From Otatea glauca (Eukaryota > Streptophyta > Magnoliopsida > Poales > Poaceae): a DNA stretch of 64,000 nt. The number at the start of each line of letters is the position of its first letter. Position 1 is the first letter of the stretch. The notes under the pieces were generated by a model that saw nothing but the letters and a program-made list of their open reading frames with translations, was not told the origin of the DNA and did no database searches. This document shows, piece after piece, positions 55,130 through 64,000 of this stretch. The position numbers were made by a program, and so were the translations under genes. The stretch spans positions 8,816,452-8,880,451 of the forward strand of contig CM070721.1 in the NCBI GenBank assembly GCA_036346275.1, read 5' to 3'.

Positions 55130-55325
55130 AGGTACATGAGACTGGATTATATGTTTTTAGAACTGAACTGTTGTACTTGTTTATGTTCAGTGCCCCCGAT
55201 ACTCCCAATTAGAATGAACCAAAGGAACACTAAAGGTGCAAAGAGCCATCCAACTTCATCTGTACCGCAGTGTTGCATGCTGAATAGGCCGATTAATATG
55301 ATCACCGCAACAACTACAACCACAT
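55130..55325 (-). pseudogene. HAK: Captured exon of a HAK/KUP potassium transporter
   Basis: After the acceptor ATATCTGACAG (minus strand): DVVVVVAVIILIGLFSMQHC, then GTDEVGWLFAPLVFLWFILI and GSIG. After a one-base shift it reads ALNINKYNSSVLKTYNP. The LFSMQHYGT-KVGWLFAP motif and the following NPVY-like end are specific to plant HAK/KUP transporters, which move potassium across the plasma membrane or tonoplast. Two membrane segments of the usual dozen are present. The Tyr of QHYG is Cys here. Not functional. Confidence 0.8.
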
Positions 55326-55570
55326 CTGTCAGATATGGAAGCAACAGATATCAGATGATTTTACGACCACACCGTAACAACATAAAGAATGGAGTTTTCC
55401 TCATTGGATTACAAGAAAAATAATTGGTGCAGCCACGCCTACCCAAGATCACAAAGTCTGCATATGAACTACTTTAGATATATGACCAAAGTGATTTTTT
55501 TGGTCAAGCTCACATTCTTGTATACTAGCTCCACTATATTAATCCACTTAAGATAACCTTAAAAAAAGAG

Positions 55571-55790
55571 CAAAATTACCTGTACTCATCTTCTGATTCT
55601 GAACTCTTGTTCCACCTGATGCAGAGAGAACTGCAGAACACACAAACATACAAGTTAGAATCCAAGTTCCATTGGATTTACTAAGAAACTATGATGCTGA
55701 AATTGAATACCTGATATAGCACGGGTAGCTTCAGCATACTTTTTGCAAGCCTCCTCAAGCAGCAAGTAATTACAAATGAGGTTCATTGAA
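55571..55790 (-). pseudogene. Two captured exons of unknown origin
   Basis: On the minus strand an exon near 55790-55710 (LLEEACKKYAEATRAIS) ends at CAG/GTATTC. The next exon, about 55631-55580, begins after GTTCTGCAG (LSASGGTRVQNQKMST) and ends at CAG/GTAATT. Splice signals are good, so these look like genuine captured exons, but I do not recognise the protein. Confidence 0.4.
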
Positions 55791-56091
55791 ATTGTGAGCT
55801 AATTAAAACATCAGGATAAAAAGGTTAACAAGGTAAAATAACCAAAACCTTTTGGCAGCAAAAGAAAGAATCCTTTGGCGAGAACGGCCTTCCTCATGGT
55901 GAACGGGAGGTGAGCGGCGCAAAGTCGACCATGAACCCTACGCGCCACCCAGCGTGTGGCAAACCTGGAACCTTGTGCGCCATCACACAGAGAGAGAGAG
56001 AGACCTATGAGCTCTGATTTGTTTTTCAGATCCAAATCTAGCAGATTTGATCTGGTTGGGGAAGAGGAAGAACGGAGTAAGGAGTAGTGAC

Positions 56092-56402
56092 CTTGGAGGC
56101 AGTCGCAGTTCTTGGTCTCCTTGCGGACGATGTCGAGGACCGAGTCGATGAGCTCGGCGCCCTCGGTGTAGTGTCCCTTGGCCCAATTGTTGCCGGCGCC
56201 GGACTGGCCGAAGACGAAGTTGTCGGGGCAGAAGATGTGATCGTAGTGTCCGGAGCGCACCGAGTCCATCATGGTGTCGGGCTCGAGGTCCATGATGACG
56301 GCGCGGATGAAGTGGCCGCAGGAGGCCTCATTGTAGTAGACGTTGACGCGCTCAAGCTGGAGGTTGGAGTCACCGCCATAGCAGCCTGTGGCGTCGATGC
56401 AC
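56092..56402 (-). pseudogene. TUB: Captured first-exon fragment of beta-tubulin
   Basis: The minus strand encodes about 104 codons corresponding to roughly residues 30-132 of beta-tubulin: IDATGCYGGDSNLQLERVNV, VYYNEASCGHF, MDSVRSG, DNFVFGQSGAGNNWAKGHYT, EGAELIDSVLDIVRKE and NCDCLQG. It ends at an intact donor CAAG/GTCACT, where plant beta-tubulin exon 1 ends, so genomic DNA and not mRNA was copied. The first 29 or so codons, with the start, are missing, and there are unusual changes (an extra Met in DTMMDS; His for Arg in SCGHF). No tubulin can be made from it. Confidence 0.9.
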
Positions 56403-56686
56403 GGCCGCGTAGGATTGGGCGAATGGAGGGAAGCGAGAGGCCGAGCGAGCGGCGGAGCGGTCGCCTCTTCGTAGGTTCCTAGCGGACGCGGGAGGGAGCG
56501 GTTGTTGCGCTCGAGAAAACGGGGAACGCGATGGGGAACGGTGAGAGAATCCTGAGATTTCGGGATTCTCTCACCGATCTGTAAAAATGTGGGAGCAGAT
56601 CAGTAAGCTGTTGAAGCTTATATTTTAGTACGGATTACTCATTTTATCGGGTAAAGAATGGTTTGAGGAATCTGTTGGAGTTGCTC

Positions 56687-56788
56687 TTAAAGTCAAGTTT
56701 AATTATTGTTTTAGGTGCAAATGAGACTAACAGAATAAGTCATTGCATACTCATTACTTCTGAAACCCATACATTACATAAAATTATA
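56687..56788. other. Spacer between the Pack element and the mariner element
   Basis: About 100 bp, no feature. Confidence 0.4.
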
Positions 56789-56801
56789 CTCCCTCCGTCC
56801 C

Positions 56802-56837
<36 letters not shown>

Positions 56838-57172
56838 GTATAACATATTTCACAAAGACCAACGCAGGCTTAGAAAAGCATATGCTGGACTCATTTGCCC
56901 CTCATAAACTCACGTTGAATTTAATCCCACCAACCATTCATTAGCCTCACTCGCCGCGCGGACGATTCAGTATCCGTGCGATTTTGCCACAGCGTTAGCT
57001 GATTCATTTTTCGGGCGCACTATTCCCGCACGCACCCTCTCTCCAGTGCATGGCGCTGTTTCCGCGTGACGCCCACGTCGATCGCTCAGGTCGCGTGCGC
57101 AAGCTATTCCCGAGTGCCCTCTCTATCTCTCACCAGTGCCTGTTGCTGTTCCATGCAGTGCCTACTTCGTTC

Positions 57173-57232
<60 letters not shown>

Positions 57233-58467
57233 GGTGCATGCAAATCTTGTTCCCACTGTCTCTCTCTCTGGGTTTTTTGAGCTTATGATTTGGTGCAGGT
57301 GCAAAAACTAAGAAATGGCGCCATCCAAATTTTCAGAAGCCAGCCGGTTCCATCCAAATTTTTAGAAGCTCACTCCCTCTCTACACTCCTCTCTTCCTAT
57401 AAGAACTCAATGAACATTGAAGCCCTCTTAACCGAACGAGCAATGGCCGGTTTAGAAATTAATATTCCGATCAATCGGGAGGATGTTGAGGAGTATGAAG
57501 GACCAGTGGTCGACATGAACTATGATCTAGAGTGGGATGAGAGGGATGAAGGTAAGAGAAGTTTGCATGCTTGAACCATGATCTGTTCCCATTCCTTTAA
57601 ATTTAAGCTCGAATTGATCATCTCGTCGACGCTTTTGCTTGTACAGATGCGGAAGGAGACGGTCGTGTTGATGGTGTGGGAGACCATGCACACGGTGACA
57701 GTGATGGAGGTGGTGCCGGCGAGGAAGGAGTTGATGCCGGAATGAGTAAGCTCATTTTTTGTTTGCTTGCACAAGTATCAGAATTTTTATTATCAGATTA
57801 GTAACAGTACAAAGAGCTATAAGTATTTTGTGAGCCGTGTACATATGTGTTCGGCTCGCACAAGTAGTTTGTTCATAAGTGTTCTTTTGTGTACATATGT
57901 GTTTCGCTCGTACAAGTAGTTTGTTCATATGTGTTCGGCTCGCACAAGTACTTTTGTGTACATATGTGTTCTGCTACAAGCATTCATCGCTCGCATAAGT
58001 ACTTTGTTCGACTCATCTACATATGTGTACTTAGACCATGCGTTGTTTTTTTGTCAGATTAGTAATAGCACAACGTTACCTATGTGTACTTACAGAATTT
58101 GATGAAGTACAATTGTGCTTGTAGATCAAGATGACAATGTCAGAAAGAGGAAGCAGTACACCGATGATCAACGCCGAGCCATATATGCCATGCTTCTAGA
58201 GAGAACATCTTTTGGTATTTTGAAGCGTGGTGTGACCAAGTGATCTGTTTCTATTGAAATAGGCATGCCTTTGAGAGTTGTGCAGAGGATATGGCGCAAT
58301 GGAAAGCAGGGTGGTGGGGTGCATGCAGTCTTGAGCAAGAAGGAAGAGAACTGTGGCCGCAAGAGAGTAGCCTTCAACCCCGAAGCCATAAAAGAAGTTC
58401 CTTTGAGAGAACGAACTACTCTCCGAGATCTAGTCAGTGCTTTGAGTATGTCGAAGAGCACATTGTT
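56789..58467 (+). mobile_element. Left part of a mariner-like element (MLE)
   Basis: Starts with TA then CTCCCTCCGTCCCGG, the terminal repeat shared by plant mariner-like and Stowaway elements. An (AT)n run follows at 56804-56835 and a (CT)n run at 57174-57228. It contains a transposase gene cut at 58467 by the gypsy LTR. The right half would lie beyond the window. Confidence 0.75.
57410..58467 (+). pseudogene. Mariner-like transposase, N-terminal part
   Basis: Inferred exons: 57410-57551 (ATG, MNIEALLTERAMAG...DERDEG, donor GTAAGA), 57647-57745 (acidic, Gly/Asp-rich) and 58125-58467, all in phase. The third encodes RKRKQYTDDQRRAIYAMLLE, GMPLRVVQRIWRNGK, then ENCGRKRVAF and VPLRERTTLRDLVSALSMSK. 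This is the paired helix-turn-helix DNA-binding region of plant mariner transposases. One stop (TGA near 58240) interrupts it. The catalytic DDD domain is missing because the gypsy LTR begins right after SKSTL. Confidence 0.75.
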
Positions 58468-61400
58468 TGTAAGGCCCCCATTTTTGATAAATCAATACCA
58501 AAAATGGATACCATGTGCATACAGTACTAGTCCCATGATCAGTAGCTAGTACGCACAAATACAAATTGTTATCACAGTCATACACAAACTTTATTACACA
58601 ATGAAGTAAGATTACATATTATTTTTACAATACCAAAAGTAAAACTGCAGTGGAGACAACATCCTGTAGTGTGCCTTTTAACCCATTGTCCCACAGGCAA
58701 CTGACAAGGAAAATCCTTAGAAATAGTCATCGTTAAATTCCCGTATCCGCATCAACGTAAGATTAGTCGGAAATCTGCTTCTTCACCTAAAAATATCAAC
58801 AGTGGCAAGTTGAGTACTTACGTACTCGCAAGACTTATGCAAGACCTAAAATACATGCAGGCCATTTCAAAGAAAGGCTATTAAGGTTAATTTGCACAAA
58901 GCTGGTTTGAAATGTAAATACAGAATATTAGATTGCAAAATGAAATTTAAATAAAAGCAATTTAATATTTAAAAGTGATAGAATGTAAGCATCAATAAAT
59001 TACGAATGTTTGGGTATACTGATCATACTTAAAATCATTTCTTTCCGCACACAGCGGAAATGACCAACACGTGGTAGAAACCACTTTTTAGGAAAATAAG
59101 CAAAACAGCTAACTATGTGATGACTTTACCAAGTGTCCATGATCATGACGCGCTAATCGATTAGTTTTACACTCTGCGAGGTATCTGACTTTCCCACAAG
59201 ACATGACTGACTCTTTGAGCAATCGATATTTGCACACTTCCTTTGGTGTGCCGCAGAGAGTCATGTTATAAGCATACATTATTTAAACCTAACTTTGCAC
59301 CAAAGACGATGACGACAAACCCATTTTGTGGAGTAAGAACTCGAGCATAGAAATGATGGAACTACCCACAATATGGCGTACATCGTTATATTGGTAGACG
59401 TTTAATCCATGATCACCTCGGTGTGGGCGTCCGTCGAGCAATTCATTAAGAAACAAACTCGTACTACTCCGGCCTTCCAAGTGCAAAGCTAGTTTTAAAT
59501 AACTTAATAAGTTAGAGCTGTCCCATACCAAAGACTTGTGGTTGTATGAATATTCTTGGCCTGAAAACAACTCATAGTTCGGTCCTTAATCTGACACGGG
59601 CAATAATCTCCACCCTATTCTACGTGCAAAACATGCACACACGGCTATTGCCAATAATTGCCCGCATCTAAACCATAGTTTTATTTCCATTTTCCAACCA
59701 AAATACCAACCACAAAAATGGTCATACCCATTTAAATGTTATATCCAAAGTCTTTAATCATTTCACGCTTTAACTCATTTAGCTTTGGCTAAGCATTTCA
59801 CTAAATGTGAGTAACCAGATTGACATTAAATATTGTCTAAGCTAATCTAGGGTTTTCAAGGTTCTCAATTTCCTACTTATCAAGGAAGTTCTATAAGTCT
59901 ACTGGTATAATTACCATTACCCGAAATATAGCAGACTTTAATAAAAAAAAAATAAGTATGCAGTAAAACACTTAATGAAAACATTTATAAAACTGGGATC
60001 AATATGATCAAGGGGGTTTTGCTTGCCTTGCTGATTTTCCTCGACTTGAACTCCCGGTCGTCGAATGTACCGGTTCGGGTTCTACACGTCGTAAGGCGAC
60101 ATAGAATAAATACCAAATTTCAATAAGGCCAAAAAGAAATCAGATGGAAATATTCAAATAAAATGATTTCATAATTTCAGGAATGGTTACATGAGTTATT
60201 TGTTTTCTTTTGCAATTTAAAGATTTGATCTATTTAAACCACTATTGCATTATTTTCTACTTATTTTATAACTTAGATTTTCTTACAACACACCTAAGTA
60301 TTTTTACAGATTCTGGTTCCTGAGATTACAAGGATTCTAATAAAATTTATTTTACTAAATTTGGAGGTTATTTGCAAAATTTCCATGAATGGCATATTTC
60401 TAACCTTTACTTTGAATTTAAATTCGAATTTCAAATAAAATTCAATTCTGAAATATTTTTGCATATTCTGAATCTACTGGATTTTAGATGAATTTAGAAT
60501 TTTATTTCATCAGATTTGGTTAAATGATTTGAAAGATATGGCTAAATGAATATCTAGGTTTTGATTAAATACTAAAAATCGAAAATTGCGAAAATGGAAA
60601 GTACGCTTTCGCGAAAACGCGATTTCCATTTCAAGCGAACCGCTTGAGGCGCCGACAAGCCGGGCCCATCGGTCGTGACCGATCTGGTGCTGTAAGGTGA
60701 CGACAAAGTCCGCATGTCGGTCACGCGGCGCTCAATACGACGCCGGCCGACAGTCGGGCCCGCTTAAGCGGTGACCAGAGCAGATCATGAAGACGAGCTC
60801 ACCGGCCGGCGAGCACGGCGGAATCACGGAATGGGTTCCGGATTCATGCTCAGCACACTTGTGCGCATCTTTGGGTGGTGGCGCTTGGCCGAGAGATGGC
60901 CGGAGGCGGCCTGCCACCGGAGAGGGGCGGCGGAGCTCACGGCTCACCGGCGTTCTCGCAGAACGAGACCTTCCCGAGCTTGAAGATCACTACCAAAAGC
61001 ATCAGTGGACTTCAAGGATCCCATTTATGGGTTTAGTTCAAAGAATGAGCGGCGGAATAGAGGTCTCACCGTGCGCGGTGGCGGCGGAAGAAGAACACGG
61101 CGGAGGAGCTTGCCGGGGAAGAATGGGTTTCGGCCGGGGCTCGGGATAAGTTCCTGGAGGCTCTAGGATGCTTCAGGCCGAAGGAATTGGATTGGAATGG
61201 ACTGAGGCGGTGGATTGCGAGTTTTGACCTCTTTGTGGTTTTTGCCGTCGCCGGAGAAGACGACCAAAGCAGCGGCGGAATGGGTTTGCGAGGGCACGGC
61301 TAGGTCACCGCGAACGCACGAGAGGGGTTTATATAGGGAGAGAAAGGCGGTTTGCGGTGAGAGAAAAACCGAGAGGCGACGTCGGCGCGGGAGAGAGGCA

Positions 61401-62329
61401 GAGAGAGGAGAGGAAGAAGGCGCCGTTGGGTCGCTGACGCGTGGGGGCGAGCTGGCAGCGGCTGTTGGCTGAGGTGTCTCACTGACAGCCCGGGCCCACA
61501 TGTCAGCGAGAGCGAAAAAGAACTCTGGAGAAGCCTCACGACCGAACGGGATTTCAACGGAAATTTCAACGTTCAAACGGGCACGAAAATTTATGAAATT
61601 TTTACCATAGGTCGGCAAGGATATTACCAGCCTCCTGAAAAATTTTCGACATTTTATGATGCATGATGATTTTTATAAAATTCTGACATTGCAACAGTTA
61701 CTGCATTGCCTATTCTGTTTTTATTTTAATTTGCGATTTAAATGAAGTTATTATTTTACAAAACTTTTTATGATGATTTAAAATGACATTCTACACCTTC
61801 TGTAAAAATTACAGATTTTAATTATTATTATTTAATTTTTAAAAATTCTGACATTACTGTTTTCCAGATTATTTATTCACTGTTTTCGAATTTTTAAAAT
61901 TATAAAATGATTTAGTAAATTCTTAATATTTTTACAGGAGGTTGATACTGTTTTGATGTCGGCAAGATAAAAATTTTGGGTCAGGATGATCTACAGATAT
62001 TTTTACCAAATTGTTTTACCATTTTACCCTGAGATTTTTACCCATGATTATCTTTGATTAATTAATATTTTTATAAATCCAGGTTACCCACCGACTTAAG
62101 CAAGCTGAGGAGAGCCCTCAGATATTTTTAGAAACTTTGGTAAATTTTTGTTGAATTAACATTTTACTTTTACCATTTTCTATTTACTATATTCTTCATT
62201 TCACATTTTGCATTAAAGAAAAGCCAAAAGAATATTCAGAAAATCCAGGAAATTCAGAAATTTCGAAAATAATACACAAAATATTTTTATTTCATTTTCT
62301 TTATTTTATGATTTTTGAGGCTGTCTACA
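58468..62329 (-). repeat. Ty3/gypsy LTR, 3.9 kb, minus strand (copy C)
   Basis: In minus orientation it begins TGTAGACAGCC (62329) and ends GGGGGCCTTACA (58468), colinear with the solo LTR at 42620-46721. It shares GTGCGTACTAGC, GTTTTACTTTTGGTATTG and the acidic-ORF segments. A TATA box (CTATATAAAC in minus orientation) is near 61326-61335 within a GC-rich block. The adjoining pol on the same strand makes this the 3' LTR. Confidence 0.85.
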
Positions 62330-64000
62330 TTAGTCGACGATCAACGATTACCCAAATGGAATCATGCCCTTTCACGGTTCTTGGCAAACCAAGAATAAAA
62401 TCCATGCCGATATCTTCCCATTTCCACTCTGTATCTTCAAAGGTTGCAAAGTCTGCGGGACGTTGATGCTCGGCTTTGACACGGCGGCATACATCACAGT
62501 TGCGACATATGCAATGATATCCTTTTCAAACCGGCCACCAATATTCTCGACGAAGGTCTTGATACATCTTTGTACTTCGTGGTGAATTGAGAGGGAGACT
62601 CATGGGCTTCTTTGAGAATTAACTCTTTAACCCGGATCATCGTGAACATATATTCGATTTTCGAACATAAGCACTTCATCCGAACTTTCATGGAATTTGA
62701 ATTCTTTCCTTGCTTCAACTCTTCACGGATTTTGATAATTGCTTCATCTTTGAGTGGAGCAGATTTAACTGGGATTTAAGGGTTGGTTGCACCACTAGGG
62801 CGACCAAATAACCTTTTTCGACAACTCCCAAATTAAGCTTTTGGAAATCTTTTACGGATCGGATTGATCGGTCAAAGATGAAACAGAAAGGCAATGAAGT
62901 TTTCTCCGAGCATCACTACGACATTGGCTTTACCAGATGGTATTGAATGCTAAGGTCGTAATCTTTTATCAACTCTAGCCACCTTCGTTGTCTTAAATTT
63001 AGATCAGTGGGTGAAGAAATATTTGGACTCTTATGATCCGTGAATACACCGCATTTGTTTCCAATCGTAATGACGCCAAATTTTCAAAGCGCACTACCGC
63101 AGCCTAATTCCGCATCATGAGTCGGATAATTGAGCTCATGAGGTCGCAACTGACGAGAAGCGTAAGCTACGACTTTTCCTTCTTGCATAAGCACACACCC
63201 AAGCCCATTCTTTGAAGCATCACAATAAACATCAAAGCTTTTATGGACATCGGGTAACACTAGCACAGGAGCTGTTGTTAGCCTTTTCTTTAATTCCTGA
63301 AAACTTCCTTCGCATTCAGGTGTCCACTCAAACCTTTTTTCTTTCTTGAGAAGCTGGGTCAAAGGACGAGCGATTTTAGAGAAGTTCTCGATAAAGCGGC
63401 GATAATATCCCGCCAGACCGAGAAAACTTCGAATTTTCGGAACGGATTGAGGAGCTTCCCAGTCTAAAACAGCTTTGACTTTACTGGGATCAACAGAAAT
63501 ACCACCTTTCGAAAGAATATGACCAAGGAAAGCAACTTCTTTTAGCCAAAATTCACATTTCTCGAATTTGGCATAAAGCTTATGCTCTCGAAGCTTTTCA
63601 AGAACCTTACGCAAATGATGCGCATGATCTTCTTCGGATTTCGAATAGACGAGGATATCGTCAATAAACACCACTACGAACTTATCTAAATACTCCATGA
63701 AGACTTTATTCATGAGACACATGAAATTAGCAGGAGCATTTGTAAGTCCGAAAGACATCACAATATATTCATATAGACCGTAACGAGTGGTGAAAGCAGT
63801 TTTAGGAATATCTTCTGGTCTGATTTTCAATTGATAGTACCCATGTCTTAAATCAATTTTTGAAAAGATTTGGGCACCGGTCAATTGATCAAACAGATCA
63901 TCGATACGAGGCAAAGGATATTTATTCTTAATTGTGACATCATTCAATGCACGATAGTCCACGCACATGCGTATTCCACCGTCCTTTTTAGGCACAAAAA
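62330..64000 (-). pseudogene. Gypsy pol: reverse transcriptase, RNase H, truncated integrase
   Basis: 63995-63084 is one open frame. Reverse transcriptase has CVDYRALNDVTIKNKYPLPR, FSKIDLRHGYYQLKI and the catalytic VVFIDDILVYSK, then FLGHILSKGGI. The RNase H start has FDVYCDASKNGLGCVLMQ and ends at THDAEL, after which the frame shifts. RNase H continues in broken frames to about 62900. Integrase follows at about 62680-62330: REYWWP, CDVCRRVKAEHQRPADF, and EWKWEDIGMDFILGLPRT with the first catalytic Asp. It is cut after HDSIWVIVDR exactly where the LTR starts. Protein cannot be completed. Confidence 0.9.

Larger units (their letters stand above)
53429..56686. mobile_element. Pack-type PIF/Harbinger-like element with captured host-gene fragments
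   Basis: 3.26 kb. Left end GATCATCTCCAACAATATTC, right end (reverse complement) GAGCAACTCCAACAGATTCC, with TTA on both sides (53426-53428, 56687-56689), the PIF-type duplication. The interior has no transposase. Instead it carries, all on the minus strand and with splice sites, fragments of beta-tubulin, unidentified exons, a HAK/KUP potassium transporter and a Fes1/SIL1-like protein. The left arm (53440-53580) is related to 38480-38640 in the nested element of the CACTA. Confidence 0.75.
58468..64000 (-). mobile_element. Ty3/gypsy retrotransposon, 3' part, internally deleted
   Basis: The order on the minus strand is reverse transcriptase, RNase H, integrase N-terminus, then directly the 3' LTR. 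The integrase core beyond the first catalytic region, any chromodomain and the polypurine tract are missing. Inserted into the mariner-like transposase gene. Gag, the 5' half and the 5' LTR are beyond the right edge. Confidence 0.85.

Noticed and set aside
55811..56293. Minus-strand 160-codon frame as a complete gene
   Set aside because: Its first part is the tubulin exon and the rest is intron and unrelated sequence read through; it is not a real protein.
56087..56482. Plus-strand 131-codon frame
   Set aside because: It is the antisense of the beta-tubulin fragment and its Val/Gly/Asp-rich composition has no family resemblance.
57050..57311. Ser-Leu repeat peptides near 57.1-57.3 kb
   Set aside because: They are translations of the (CT)n microsatellite at 57174-57228.

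Overview
The window is plant nuclear DNA, almost certainly from a grass (Poaceae). It is packed with Ty1/copia and Ty3/gypsy LTR retrotransposons, CACTA, hAT, mariner/Stowaway and PIF/Tourist elements with grass-type termini. Only one intact host-type gene is evident, an intronless AP2/ERF transcription factor at 19534-20166 (+). Everything else recognisable is mobile DNA, its decay products, or host-gene fragments carried inside mobile DNA. I cannot name the species.

Layout. 1-4405: 3' end of a Tat-lineage-like Ty3/gypsy element (antisense gene, 79-bp tandem repeats, polypurine tract, 3' LTR) nested in a longer gypsy LTR whose last 200 bp follow to 4606. 5168-about 9000: a partial CACTA element with a minus-strand TNPA-Ulp1 gene. 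9230-11829: an AT-rich tandem-repeat element, a hAT element with 8-bp target duplication, and a Tourist MITE. 13390-18409: a young, complete copia element inserted into an older copia remnant. 19291-20166: a truncated ERF 5' fragment, a duplicated promoter block, then the intact ERF gene. 20640-22083: another gypsy LTR fragment and a probable minus-strand copia LTR. 22084-28627: a second complete copia element. 28628-31835: MITEs and AT-rich repeats. 31836-42381: a 10.5-kb CACTA element with a TNP2 transposase, a TNPA-Ulp1 gene, a nested PIF-like element and a captured SBDS exon. 42620-46721: a 4.1-kb solo gypsy LTR. 46727-53428: AT-rich repeats and two small Tourist-like MITEs. 53429-56686: a Pack-type PIF element carrying pieces of beta-tubulin, a HAK/KUP potassium transporter and a Fes1/SIL1-like protein. 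56789-58467: the left half of a mariner-like element, cut by a Ty3/gypsy element on the minus strand that runs to the right edge.

How the parts relate. In the large CACTA element the TNP2 transposase and the TNPA-Ulp1 protein would act together: in this family TNPA binds subterminal repeats and TNP2 cuts the ends. Here the same repeats also lie in front of the second gene. The TNP2 gene has decayed almost only through C-to-T type stops, as expected for methylated, silenced DNA. The ERF gene sits in an island less than 1.5 kb long between copia remnants, and its 5' side has been rearranged. The most notable material is the chimeric gene-capturing element at 53.4-56.7 kb, the SBDS capture in the CACTA element, and a copia LTR that appears to contain the start of gag.
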